Shown here: piece after piece, positions 56,072 to 64,000 of the stretch | How the letters are laid out: each line of letters begins with the position of its first letter | Numbering within the stretch: position 1 is the stretch's first letter | From: Bacteroidota bacterium | Lineage (GTDB): Bacteria > Bacteroidota > Bacteroidia > 2-12-FULL-35-15 | DNA length: 64,000 nt | Assembly: GCA_025963725.1 (NCBI GenBank) | Contig: JAOQAE010000007.1 | Span: 1 to 64,000 of the forward strand | Direction of reading: 5' to 3' | The notes under the pieces: model-generated | Database searches by the model: none | What the model saw: only the letters and a program-made list of their open reading frames with translations | Told to the model about the DNA's origin: nothing | Program-made: the position numbers and the translations under genes

Positions 56072-58195
56072 ATGAGAAACGTTTTTCGCGGAGTTGCAGT
56101 GCTGATCGCAGTGCTATGTTCCATATCCCTTTTTGCGCAGGTGGAGACCCCTGTAAAATGGAAGCTCAGCACAGTGAAGGTAAGCGATTGCGAATGCGAC
56201 CTTGTATTTTCGGCCACCATCGATGAGCACTGGCATGTGTATTCACTCAATCAAAAAGGAGATGATGGCCCCGTGCCTTCCAGCATCAAGCTCGATAAAA
56301 GCCCCGATTACGAAGCAGTGGGGAAACCTACGGAAGGCAAGCCGATCAAGATCTTCGACAAGGTGTTCGAAATGGATGTGCTGTATTTTGAGAAATCACT
56401 CACCTTCAAACAGCGCATCCGCTTAAAAACAGACAAAGAAATAACTGTAAAAGGAAGCTACGAATACGAAGCCTGCACCGATGAAAAATGCACCTTCCCT
56501 CCCGCCACTCCCTTCGACTTTAAATTAAAAGGCTCCGCAGAATGCCTGCCTGCTGCCGGTACAGGCGCAAAAGCAGAAGTCAATCCCTGCCTGATCGACT
56601 CTGCTGCCATTGCAAAAGAATATGCGCTGTCGCATGAGCAGTCAGCCGGCACAAGCGACACCGCCCATGCCGGAGCGACCGTAACCCCACAGGCAACAAA
56701 CGGAACTTTACCCGGCAACGGGAACTCCACCTCCGACACAGACCCATGGTGGCTGATCTTCCTGATCGGCTTCGGCTGGGGCTTTGCAGCATTGCTTACA
56801 CCCTGCGTATTCCCGCTGATCCCGATGAACGTAAGCTTTTTCCTGAAAAGGAGCACCTCCAAGGCCAAAGGCAGGTTCAACGCGCTTGTATATGCGATCT
56901 CCATCATTGTAATTTTTGTGGTGCTTGGCTTAAGCATCTCTTTAATATTCGGTGCCGGGGCGCTGAATACATTATCAACCAGCGCACCGTTCAACCTCAT
57001 CCTTTTTGCTTTGCTGCTGATCTTTGCGGCCTCCTTTCTCGGCGCATTTGAAATTGTATTGCCTTCGCGCTTTGTAAATAAGATCGATGCGCAGGGCGAC
57101 CGCGGCGGCTTTGCAGGCATCTTCTTCATGGCGCTTGCGCTGGTGGTGGTTTCTTTTTCATGTACCGGCGTTATGATCGGCAATGCGCTGGTATCCGCTT
57201 CATCTACCGGCGCGATCAGCGGGCCTTTCTGGGCGATGTTCGGCTTCTCCACAGGGCTTGCAATTCCGTTCGGCTTCTTCGCATTTTTCCCCGCCATGCT
57301 TAACTCCATGCCTAAGAGCGGCGGATGGCTCAACGCGGTGAAAGTAACATTAGGATTTCTCGAGCTGGCCCTTGCATTGAAGTTCGCGTCCAATGTGGAC
57401 CTTGTGTACCAGCTTGGAATCTTAACGCGCGAAGTATTCCTCGTGCTCTGGATCGTGATCTTCGGCCTGCTTACCATGTACCTGCTCGGCGCATTTAAAA
57501 CGTCCCACGACAGCGATGTGAAGCACATCAGCGTTTCACGCCTGTTCTTTATCATTCTTTCTTTTTCTCTTACCGTTTACCTGATCCCCGGATTATGGGG
57601 CGCACCGTTGAAGCTGTTCAGCGGAATTCTGCCGCCGATGGAATATTCCGAATCACCTCATGGCTTCGGAGCCGGCAACGGCGCCTCTGCTTTGCCGCAG
57701 AATATCGATAAGGAATTTGCCCCTTATATTGAAGTGAATAAGAACGGCGTTGTACATTTTAAGAACGATTATGCCCATGCACTGGCATACGCGAAAAAAA
57801 CAGGCAAGCCTTTAATGGTGGATTTCACCGGACATGCCTGCGCCAACTGCCGTAAAACGGAAGATAAGATCTGGCCCGATCCCGAAGTGCTGAAGCGCCT
57901 GAATAATAACGTAGTCCTTGTTTCCTTATATGTTGATGATAAACGGGAGCTGGATCCCAAAGATTACCAAAAAGTATTCTGGTACGGACAAGAGCGCGAG
58001 ATCACTACCATTGGCGACAAGTTCAAGTACATGGAAGAAACGCTTTATAAACAAAGCAGTCAGCCGCTGTATGTGCTGTTAGACCATTCGGAGCAGCTGC
58101 TCAATTCACCGAGGGGATACAAATCCGAAACCCCGGGATATCTCCAATGGCTTGATGAGGGGATCAATGAATTTAAAAAGAGAACTGGTAAATAA
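56072..58195 (+). CDS. DsbD-like thiol:disulfide interchange protein
   Basis: The 707-residue protein moves electrons from cytoplasmic thioredoxin across the inner membrane. It has a signal peptide (MRNVFRGVA to SLFAQ), an N-terminal DsbD-alpha-like domain at about 24-160 (VETPVKWKLSTVKVSDCECDLVFSA, CTDEKCTFPPATPF), and a linker. Eight membrane segments start near residue 228 with the paired membrane cysteines LLTPCVFPLIP and VSFSCTGVMIG. The C-terminal thioredoxin-like domain near 560-700 has the active site HACANCRK (CxxC at about 590-593). The layout and length fit full-length DsbD. In this cell it could keep Cys-rich secreted proteins correctly paired. It ends in a strong terminator. Confidence 0.93.
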   Translation: MRNVFRGVAVLIAVLCSISLFAQVETPVKWKLSTVKVSDCECDLVFSATIDEHWHVYSLNQKGDDGPVPSSIKLDKSPDYEAVGKPTEGKPIKIFDKVFEMDVLYFEKSLTFKQRIRLKTDKEITVKGSYEYEACTDEKCTFPPATPFDFKLKGSAECLPAAGTGAKAEVNPCLIDSAAIAKEYALSHEQSAGTSDTAHAGATVTPQATNGTLPGNGNSTSDTDPWWLIFLIGFGWGFAALLTPCVFPLIPMNVSFFLKRSTSKAKGRFNALVYAISIIVIFVVLGLSISLIFGAGALNTLSTSAPFNLILFALLLIFAASFLGAFEIVLPSRFVNKIDAQGDRGGFAGIFFMALALVVVSFSCTGVMIGNALVSASSTGAISGPFWAMFGFSTGLAIPFGFFAFFPAMLNSMPKSGGWLNAVKVTLGFLELALALKFASNVDLVYQLGILTREVFLVLWIVIFGLLTMYLLGAFKTSHDSDVKHISVSRLFFIILSFSLTVYLIPGLWGAPLKLFSGILPPMEYSESPHGFGAGNGASALPQNIDKEFAPYIEVNKNGVVHFKNDYAHALAYAKKTGKPLMVDFTGHACANCRKTEDKIWPDPEVLKRLNNNVVLVSLYVDDKRELDPKDYQKVFWYGQEREITTIGDKFKYMEETLYKQSSQPLYVLLDHSEQLLNSPRGYKSETPGYLQWLDEGINEFKKRTGK

Positions 58196-58198
58196 CAG

Positions 58199-58227
58199 AA
58201 GTCCCGGAGAGCATCCGGGACTTTTTT
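58199..58227 (+). terminator. Rho-independent terminator of the DsbD-like gene
   Basis: AAGTCCCGGA pairs with TCCGGGACTT around GAGCA and is followed by TTTT. It starts 4 bases after the stop. Confidence 0.92.
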
Positions 58228-58350
58228 ATACCTCTGCGTTCTCTGCGCCTCTGCGAGAAATAAACCATTCAAAATTTAAATAAAACCGTTCAACATATTC
58301 TTAAAACAGGATGCAACAACGCTGCGTACTATTGTATCAAATTAAAGCAG

Positions 58351-60780
58351 ATGAAAACACGCATCCTCTTCCTGTTATTCTTTACAGCCTCGCAATGCCT
58401 TTCTGCAAAGGAGTTTGAAGGCGGCAGCATCAAAGGCATCCTCGCCGATCAGCAGAACAACCCGATCCCATTTGCAACCGTTATCCTAAAGAACAGCTCC
58501 GACTCTTCCTTATATAAAGGTGAGATCACCAATGAAAAAGGCGAATTCAACTTCGAAAATATTAAGGAAGGATCTTTCTTCCTGCAGGTGCACATGACCG
58601 GCTTCGAACAGCTTAACAGGCCATTGGAAATGCACAGCACATCGCCTGTGCTCGACCTCGGAACCATCACGCTGGCGCCCGCTTCCAAAGAGCTGCAAAC
58701 AGTTACGGTGGCAGCCGAAAGGCCATTCATTGAACGGCAGATCGACAAAACAGTAGTGAACATCGAGAACAGCATTGTGCAAACAGGCTCATCTATTATG
58801 GAAGTGATGGAAAAGCTTCCTGGCGTAATGGTTGACCAGGACGGGAACATCAGCCTGAAAGGAAAGCAGGGCGTGATCATTATGATCGACGGAAAGCCGA
58901 CCGTGCTCTCGGGACAAGACCTCGCAAACATGCTGCGCGGGATGCCTTCCTCCAGCATTCAGAAGATCGAGATCATCACCAATCCATCTGCAAAGTATGA
59001 TGCAGCAGGAAATGCAGGGATCATCAACATTATCATGAAGAAGAACAGGCGCGACGGCTTCAACGGGAATGTGAGCACAGGCTACGGGCTGGGTCGCTAT
59101 GCGAAGTACAACGGCAGCCTCAGCCTCAATTTCAAAAAGAAATGGTATAACCTCTTTTTGAATTACAGCTATTCCAACAGGAAAGGCTTTAACAACCTTG
59201 TGCTGAACCGGAAATTTTATGAAGGCGATACGCTCAACACCGTTTTTGAAACGGATGATTATATCATCTTTCCGTTCAGCACGCATACGCCAAGGCTCGG
59301 AGCCGATTTTTACCTTTCTAAAAAAACCACCTTATCCGTGCTGGGAACAGGTGTTATCAACCAGTTCCAGCCTTCTGCAAACAACCATACCGATATTTAT
59401 GACGGCCATCACAACCGCGTAAGCAGCTACGATTTCATTAATGCCTCGCACGATCAGTGGTTCAACTATTCGCTGAATGCGGAGCTGAAACAGCAATTCG
59501 ACACCACGGGAAAAGAGCTGACCGTTGACCTTGATTATGCCAGATACTGGAACATCACCGACCAACTGTTCACCACCACCAGCCGGGATGGCAGCGACAG
59601 CACCTTAGGCACCACCTACCTTACCGGGAAACAGAACGGGATGCTTACGCTTTATTCGCTGAAAGCCGATTATACAAACCCGCTGAAGAACAATGCGAAG
59701 CTTGATGCGGGATTAAAATCGAGCTACGTAAGTTCCAATAAAAATGCGGAGTTCTATAACCGCACGAACAGTGGGGATGCGTTCGACAGCCTCAGAAGCA
59801 GCCATTTCCTGTATTCGGAGAACATCAATGCAGCTTACCTTAACTTCAGCAAGGAATTCAAAAAAATTTCCCTGCAGCTGGGACTGCGCACCGAGCATAC
59901 CGCCGCAAACGGCAGGCAGCTCATGAACGGGCGCAGCTTCACACGCAATTATGTGCAGGTGTTCCCAACCGCTTTCTTCGACTTTAAGCTCAATAAAGAT
60001 CACGACATCAACCTGAGCGCAGGCAGAAGAATAGACAGGCCGGGCTACGACCAGATGAACCCTTTCAAGCGGCTGATCGACGCCACAACCTACAGCGAAG
60101 GAAACCCGTACCTGAGGCCGCAATTGACGTATAATACGGAGCTGACCTATTCCTACAAAAGCATGTTCTTCGCAACAGCGAGCTACAGCCTCACTACCGA
60201 CAATATCACCGATGTGCTGATCCAGGATTCAGAAACACGCACAACAGTTCAGACGATCGTGAACCTCAATAAATTCAACTATTACAGCCTGAACCTTTCG
60301 TTCTCAAAACGCCTTGCCAAATGGTGGACAACAAACACAAGCCTGCTTTCCTACTACGGCGTGTACACCGGAACGATCAATAAATACACGATCAACCAGG
60401 GGATTCCTTCTTTTTATATCAACACGAGCAACAGCTTCTCCATCATGGACGGCTTCTCGGCTGAGGTCAGCTTTGAATACAACTACAAGAACCTGTACGG
60501 CGTAACGCTGATCAAACCCAACTCGAACTTAACACTGGGGCTTCAGAAATCGATCCTGAAAAAGCGCGGCACTATCACGCTGAATGTTTCCGATGTATTC
60601 TGGAATGCCTATCCGAGCGGCATTACCGACTTCGGCAATGTGAACGAGAATTGGACCGCCGTACGCGATACACGCGTGGTAAACCTTAACATCTCTTATA
60701 AGTTTGGAGACGGGAAAGGATCGCGGATGCGCAGGAATACAGGTGCGGATGATGAGAAGAGCAGGATCGGCTCCAACTAA
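58351..60780 (+). CDS. TonB-dependent-receptor-like outer membrane beta-barrel protein
   Basis: The 809-residue protein has a signal peptide (MKTRILFLLFF to CLSAK) and a CarboxypepD_reg-like domain (SIKGILADQQNNPIPFATVILK, GEFNFENIKEGSFFLQVHMTGF) at about 30-115. A plug follows (SSIMEVMEKLPGVMVDQDGN, IDGKPTVLSGQDLANML, IEIITNPSAKYDAAGNAGII near 210) and a barrel fills the rest. It is a paralogue of the protein at 40339, with better conserved motifs. No SusD-like gene is adjacent. The exbB-exbD-tonB genes that could energise such a receptor lie 1.3 kb away on the opposite strand. Its stop overlaps the stop of folC by 4 bases. Confidence 0.9.
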   Translation: MKTRILFLLFFTASQCLSAKEFEGGSIKGILADQQNNPIPFATVILKNSSDSSLYKGEITNEKGEFNFENIKEGSFFLQVHMTGFEQLNRPLEMHSTSPVLDLGTITLAPASKELQTVTVAAERPFIERQIDKTVVNIENSIVQTGSSIMEVMEKLPGVMVDQDGNISLKGKQGVIIMIDGKPTVLSGQDLANMLRGMPSSSIQKIEIITNPSAKYDAAGNAGIINIIMKKNRRDGFNGNVSTGYGLGRYAKYNGSLSLNFKKKWYNLFLNYSYSNRKGFNNLVLNRKFYEGDTLNTVFETDDYIIFPFSTHTPRLGADFYLSKKTTLSVLGTGVINQFQPSANNHTDIYDGHHNRVSSYDFINASHDQWFNYSLNAELKQQFDTTGKELTVDLDYARYWNITDQLFTTTSRDGSDSTLGTTYLTGKQNGMLTLYSLKADYTNPLKNNAKLDAGLKSSYVSSNKNAEFYNRTNSGDAFDSLRSSHFLYSENINAAYLNFSKEFKKISLQLGLRTEHTAANGRQLMNGRSFTRNYVQVFPTAFFDFKLNKDHDINLSAGRRIDRPGYDQMNPFKRLIDATTYSEGNPYLRPQLTYNTELTYSYKSMFFATASYSLTTDNITDVLIQDSETRTTVQTIVNLNKFNYYSLNLSFSKRLAKWWTTNTSLLSYYGVYTGTINKYTINQGIPSFYINTSNSFSIMDGFSAEVSFEYNYKNLYGVTLIKPNSNLTLGLQKSILKKRGTITLNVSDVFWNAYPSGITDFGNVNENWTAVRDTRVVNLNISYKFGDGKGSRMRRNTGADDEKSRIGSN

Positions 60781-62072
60781 ACCACTTCGGCTACGGTGAA
60801 GGTGCTGCCGCCAATAAACACAAGGTCGTTCGCTCCCGCCGATGTTCTTGCAGCTGCAAGCGCAGCCTGCACGGAATTATGAACCGTGCCTTTTAACCCG
60901 CATGCTTCTGCCTGTGCAGCAAGCTCCTTCGCATCCAGCGCTCTCGGAATTGTTGCCCTGCAGAAATAATACGTTGCAGAAGGAGGAAGCATTTTTAATA
61001 TCCTGGAAATGTCCTTATCGTTCACCATCCCCAGCACAACATGCAGCCGGTTATGCGGGGTAAGCGCAATTTGTTTCAGCACCTCTTTAATGCCGGCTTC
61101 GTTATGCCCTGTATCGGCTATCGTTAAAGGATTTTGAGCAAGCACCTGCCAGCGGCCGAGCAACCCCGTATTTTTGATCACATGTTTGATCCCGCTGCGG
61201 ACAATGTTCTCAGTCAGGTTAGAACCCTGCCTGTTCAGCTCGTCAACTGTGGCAAGCACCGTTGCGATATTTTTTTGCTGATACAGTCCGGGAAGCTCGC
61301 TTAACAGATCCTCATAAATAGTTTGCCCCTGCTTCTCCATATTTAATTGCAGGTACAGCCCTTCCTTATTTACCTGCCGTACATTTTCCGCATGATAAGC
61401 TTCCTCCGCAAAAATGATCTCCGCCTGCTGTTCGCTTGCTTTTGCAATGAATACTTTTTTTGTTTCAGCGGTCGTTTCACCGATCACCACCGGAACACTT
61501 TTTTTTATAATGCCCGCTTTCTCGCCTGCGATCAGCTCCAGCGTATTGCCGAGCAATGCCGTATGGTCGAAGCTGATGTTGGTGATCACGGAAACAAGCG
61601 GCGTGATCACGTTGGTGGAATCGAGCCTTCCGCCGAGCCCTACTTCTATCACGGTTATATCGACCTTTTCAGCTGCAAAATAATCGAAGGCCAATCCCAC
61701 CGTCATTTCAAAAAAGGAAAGCTGGATCTTTTCAAACTCATTCTTATGCTTTTCCACGAACTCCACCACATTTTTTTCGGGGATCATCCCGCCGTTGATC
61801 TTAATGCGCTCCCGGAAATCCTTTAAATGCGGGGAAGTATAGAGCCCGACCTTTAACCCTGCTTCCTGCAAAACGGACGCAAGCATGTGCGATGTGGAGC
61901 CTTTGCCGTTGGTGCCTGCAATATGGATGGAGCGGAATTTATTTTCAGGATTACCGAGCAGGCTGCAAAGCGCGATCGTGTTGTTAAGGTCGGCCTTATA
62001 CGCAGCAGCTCCCACACGCTGGAACATGGGGAGCTGGCTGTAGAGGTAATCTAATGTTTCCTGGTAATTCAT
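60777..62072 (-). CDS. folC: Bifunctional folylpolyglutamate/dihydrofolate synthase
   Basis: The 431-residue Mur-ligase-type enzyme adds glutamate to dihydropteroate and to folates. The P-loop IHIAGTNGKGSTSHMLASVL (about 49-68), the TSPHLKDFRERIKI omega-loop motif and VIEVGLGGRLDSTNV are clear. The C-terminal Mur ligase domain has IADTGHNEAGIKEVL near residue 315. The length is typical. It is the last gene of a minus-strand run after tonB, 46 bases behind it, with a TACTTTTG box at 62103-62110 that may give it its own promoter. Confidence 0.94.
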   Translation of the reverse strand: MNYQETLDYLYSQLPMFQRVGAAAYKADLNNTIALCSLLGNPENKFRSIHIAGTNGKGSTSHMLASVLQEAGLKVGLYTSPHLKDFRERIKINGGMIPEKNVVEFVEKHKNEFEKIQLSFFEMTVGLAFDYFAAEKVDITVIEVGLGGRLDSTNVITPLVSVITNISFDHTALLGNTLELIAGEKAGIIKKSVPVVIGETTAETKKVFIAKASEQQAEIIFAEEAYHAENVRQVNKEGLYLQLNMEKQGQTIYEDLLSELPGLYQQKNIATVLATVDELNRQGSNLTENIVRSGIKHVIKNTGLLGRWQVLAQNPLTIADTGHNEAGIKEVLKQIALTPHNRLHVVLGMVNDKDISRILKMLPPSATYYFCRATIPRALDAKELAAQAEACGLKGTVHNSVQAALAAARTSAGANDLVFIGGSTFTVAEVV

Positions 62073-62102
62073 TTATATTACTTTGCGAAAGAAGAATCTT
62101 CA

Positions 62103-62110
62103 CAAAAGTA
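62103..62110 (-). promoter_or_regulatory. Possible -7 box of folC
   Basis: On the minus strand TACTTTTG matches TAnnTTTG, 30 bases before the folC start and just after the tonB stop. The upstream element would lie within tonB and is not clear. Confidence 0.38.
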
Positions 62111-62118
62111 AAAGAATT

Positions 62119-62925
62119 TTATTCGAGTGTGAATACGAAGGTGTAGGTACCGCGCTGCGTGTCTGTGGAGCCGTCGGTGCGCGGACTGAAGGTTGCCGAT
62201 AATGCAGCCTGGCGGGCCTTGGAATATAATTTCGAGCTGAAAGTAGTAGAACCCTTTTGTCCTGCCGTGGCTTTTATCACTTTCCCTTCAGCGCTTACTA
62301 TGATCTCTACTACTACTACACCTTCTTCTGTTGCATCGGTCAGGCGGTCGGGCCTGTTCACCAGCGACCTGCCGGAAAGCTCAAAACCACCTTTCCCCTG
62401 TCCTATCCCCGGCCTGTTTCCTTTTCCATCATCGTCTCCGTCACCAACCCCTGCGCCTTTACCATCGCCGGACCCGCCTGTATTTCCATTGCCTTCACCT
62501 TTGCCACCGTTCTTGTTTTTCAGCTTTGCAAGCGCGTTCAGCAGCTCTGAGCTGGCCTGTTGCTCTGCCGGAGTTTTCACATCCTCCTTCACATCTTTCT
62601 TGCTATCGGGATTAGTTTTCATCGGAACCTCCGTTTCAGTAGGATCCGTGATAACATCCGGTGCATCGGAAGCCTGTGTTTTTGTTACCGGCGCAGCATC
62701 CATGGCCGTGGCAAGATCTTTCGAATTGTTCCCGCTTCCGCCGGGATCCTGCCCCATACCTTCCATTCCCAGCCCTATCTCTATTTCGGGCACAGGCTTG
62801 ATCTCAAATGGCGGGATCGGGGTAATGAATACAACGAGGATAAAAAGCAAAAATAACAATGCGTGAAATCCTATGGTAAACGCCAGTGCGATATACCGGT
62901 TCTTGTTTTCGGCTTGTGCTTCCAT
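62119..62925 (-). CDS. tonB: Energy transducer TonB
   Basis: The 268-residue protein has one N-terminal membrane segment (IALAFTIGFHALLFLLFILVV, about 12-34). A periplasmic linker rich in Pro, Lys and Thr follows, with a Gly/Asn/Asp-rich stretch at about 135-170 (GKGEGNGNTGGSGDGKGAG). The C-terminal TonB-like domain has GVVVVEIIVSAEGKVIKATAG and FSPRTDGSTDTQRGTYTFVFTLE. Its start is 4 bases after the exbD stop. It couples the proton motive force from ExbBD to outer-membrane receptors such as the two barrel proteins in this window. Confidence 0.9.
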   Translation of the reverse strand: MEAQAENKNRYIALAFTIGFHALLFLLFILVVFITPIPPFEIKPVPEIEIGLGMEGMGQDPGGSGNNSKDLATAMDAAPVTKTQASDAPDVITDPTETEVPMKTNPDSKKDVKEDVKTPAEQQASSELLNALAKLKNKNGGKGEGNGNTGGSGDGKGAGVGDGDDDGKGNRPGIGQGKGGFELSGRSLVNRPDRLTDATEEGVVVVEIIVSAEGKVIKATAGQKGSTTFSSKLYSKARQAALSATFSPRTDGSTDTQRGTYTFVFTLE

Positions 62926-62929
62926 GATA

Positions 62930-63337
62930 TTATTTGTTAGGAGGTTTTGTTGCCAGTACCATTTTCACACCTAAACTGTAACCGATCTGCATTACATCAG
63001 CGAGATCCTGTATGGTGAGACTGTTGTCGAATTTCAGAACTACGGTAGCATCGCCTTCCGCAATCTTTGCTATTTCAATCCTGAGCGCATTCTCCAGGTC
63101 AGTAAACGGGATCGGTGTCTTGTTTATTACATATTGGTGATTGCCGTCCACCTCTATGGTGATCTGCTGCTTCTGCATCTGTACGCCCGGCTTGGAGCTT
63201 GGCAGTGTAAGCTTCAGCACGCTGGGGTTGGCAAGGGTGGATATGATAAGGAAGAACAGCAAAAGAAAGAACATAATGTCGTTTAACGACTCTGTACTTA
63301 CTTCAGCTCCTTCTCTGTGTCTGCGTTTTATTTTCAT
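62930..63337 (-). CDS. exbD: Biopolymer transport protein ExbD/TolR family
   Basis: The 135-residue protein has a short cytoplasmic head, one membrane segment (FFLLLFFLIIST) with the conserved Asp at residue 20 in SLNDIMFF, and a periplasmic domain (QITIEVDGNHQYVINKTPI, DLADVMQIGYSLGVKMVLATK). The Asp is the likely proton-binding residue of ExbD. It lies between exbB and tonB in the same direction, so it belongs to that complex rather than to the Tol system. Confidence 0.92.
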   Translation of the reverse strand: MKIKRRHREGAEVSTESLNDIMFFLLLFFLIISTLANPSVLKLTLPSSKPGVQMQKQQITIEVDGNHQYVINKTPIPFTDLENALRIEIAKIAEGDATVVLKFDNSLTIQDLADVMQIGYSLGVKMVLATKPPNK

Positions 63338-63372
63338 GTTAACCGATCATTGAATGTTGATTGTTGTATAAA

Positions 63373-64000
63373 CTATTTTCCCGGCCCATGCAGGATATCC
63401 AGGAACTGAACAGACGCAGTTTCCATTTTATTGATCGTTTTATCGAGCATTGCATTTAAAATATAATAGCCGATAAAAGCGATCAAACCGATCATTAAGC
63501 CGGAAGCGGATGTGATCATTTTCTGGTAAAGCCCTGAAGAGATAACTCCAATGCTGATATTGTCGGTCAATGAAATGTCATAGAAAATTTTAATAACCCC
63601 GGCAATCGTTCCGATGAATCCAAAGATCGGAGCAATGCGTCCGATGAGGCTCAGCACGCTCAGGTTCCTTTCAAGGCGGTTGATCTCCAGCTTGCCCACC
63701 GCTTCCATCGATTCTTCAATTTCCTTGATCGGCTTGCCAATGCGGCTGATCCCTTTTTCGATCATGCGGGCTGCAGGTGCAGTGGTATTCTTACACAATG
63801 CTTTTGCAGCATCGAGGTTCCCGTTGTGGATGTAATCCTTGATATGGTTCATGAAATTCGCATCCATCTTTGAAGCTTTGCTGATGGTCATCAGTCGCTC
63901 AAAGAAAAAATAGATCGTGATGATGGAGAGGATTCCCATCGGGATCATAATGTAACCGCCTTTAACGATGAGGTCGAGCAGCGAGAGCGAATCCTGAGCC
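63373..64000 (-). CDS. exbB: MotA/TolQ/ExbB proton channel protein, N-terminus outside window
   Basis: The frame runs past the right edge of the window without a stop, so the N-terminus is missing; an internal ATG at 63948 gives a 191-residue product but the residues before it (SLLDLIVKGGYI) are also typical of ExbB. Membrane segments include MGILSIITIYFFFERLM, ITSASGLMIGLIAFIGYYIL and VLSLIGRIAPIFGFIGTIAGVIKIF. The last two carry the conserved pore residues. It forms the channel of the ExbB-ExbD motor for TonB. The gap to exbD is 35 bases. Confidence 0.92.
   Translation of the reverse strand, partial: AQDSLSLLDLIVKGGYIMIPMGILSIITIYFFFERLMTISKASKMDANFMNHIKDYIHNGNLDAAKALCKNTTAPAARMIEKGISRIGKPIKEIEESMEAVGKLEINRLERNLSVLSLIGRIAPIFGFIGTIAGVIKIFYDISLTDNISIGVISSGLYQKMITSASGLMIGLIAFIGYYILNAMLDKTINKMETASVQFLDILHGPGK

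Noticed and set aside
56458-57555. 365-codon frame opposite the DsbD-like gene
   Set aside because: The plus-strand gene has complete domains and catalytic cysteines, so the antisense frame is a by-product of its codon use.
62159-62866. 235-codon plus-strand frame opposite tonB
   Set aside because: The protein is a Ser/Pro-rich shadow of the TonB linker with no domain.

Overview
The window comes from a member of the phylum Bacteroidota, probably a gliding, environmental one. The evidence is type IX secretion sorting domains of both classes (type B at the ends of two giant proteins, type A on a third), SprB-type adhesin repeats, paired SusC-like outer-membrane barrels, an ExbB-ExbD-TonB locus, and TAnnTTTG promoter boxes instead of sigma70-type sites. 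Genus cannot be read from the sequence. Housekeeping genes (gyrB, tilS, folC, a PduO-type adenosyltransferase, a DsbD-like protein) alternate with large surface or accessory loci.

Layout. 1-6.3 kb: 3' part of a giant SprB-repeat adhesin with a type B sorting domain. 6.4-13 kb: three secreted collagen-like fibre proteins with one conserved N-terminal domain and different C-terminal heads, two of them followed by a small secreted Ala/Pro/Lys-rich or Gln/Pro-rich protein. 13-15 kb: gyrB, facing the other way across a perfect 18-bp bidirectional terminator. 15.5-29.4 kb: an unrecognised five-gene operon of proteins without signal peptides. It has a 1151-residue protein, three small proteins of 156-188 residues that look like single copies of one beta-rich module, and a 2940-residue giant with about a dozen LysM-like repeats. 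29.4-35.5 kb: four glycosyltransferase genes, including homologues of the fungal Golgi mannosyltransferases Anp1/Mnn9 (GT62) and Mnn1 (GT71). 35.7-39.1 kb: a collagen-Kelch fusion and a polytopic membrane protein. 39.1-42.8 kb: a DUF3037/HipA-like kinase pair and a TonB-dependent-receptor-like barrel.

43-46.4 kb: an SBBP-repeat secreted protein, a GH25 lysozyme and a tRNA-Val(UAC) followed by three decayed tandem tRNA-like copies, each with its own terminator hairpin. 46.5-50.5 kb: a second type B cargo protein. 50.7-58.2 kb: methyltransferase, ABC ATPase, adenosyltransferase, a DUF2795-like protein, tilS, two small proteins and the DsbD-like protein, with GC-rich REP-like repeats between some of them. 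58.3-64 kb: a second barrel protein, then folC-tonB-exbD-exbB on the minus strand, with exbB cut by the window edge.

Most likely novel content. The 15.5-37.4 kb block joins the unknown LysM operon, eukaryote-like mannosyltransferases and a collagen-Kelch protein. A reasonable inference is a glycosylated extracellular or envelope fibre system in which the transferases modify the Thr- or Lys-rich Gly-X-Y repeats, but nothing in the sequence proves the target. A second pattern is that several genes have a TAnnTTTG box 4-6 bases in front of the ATG, which suggests leaderless or nearly leaderless mRNAs.
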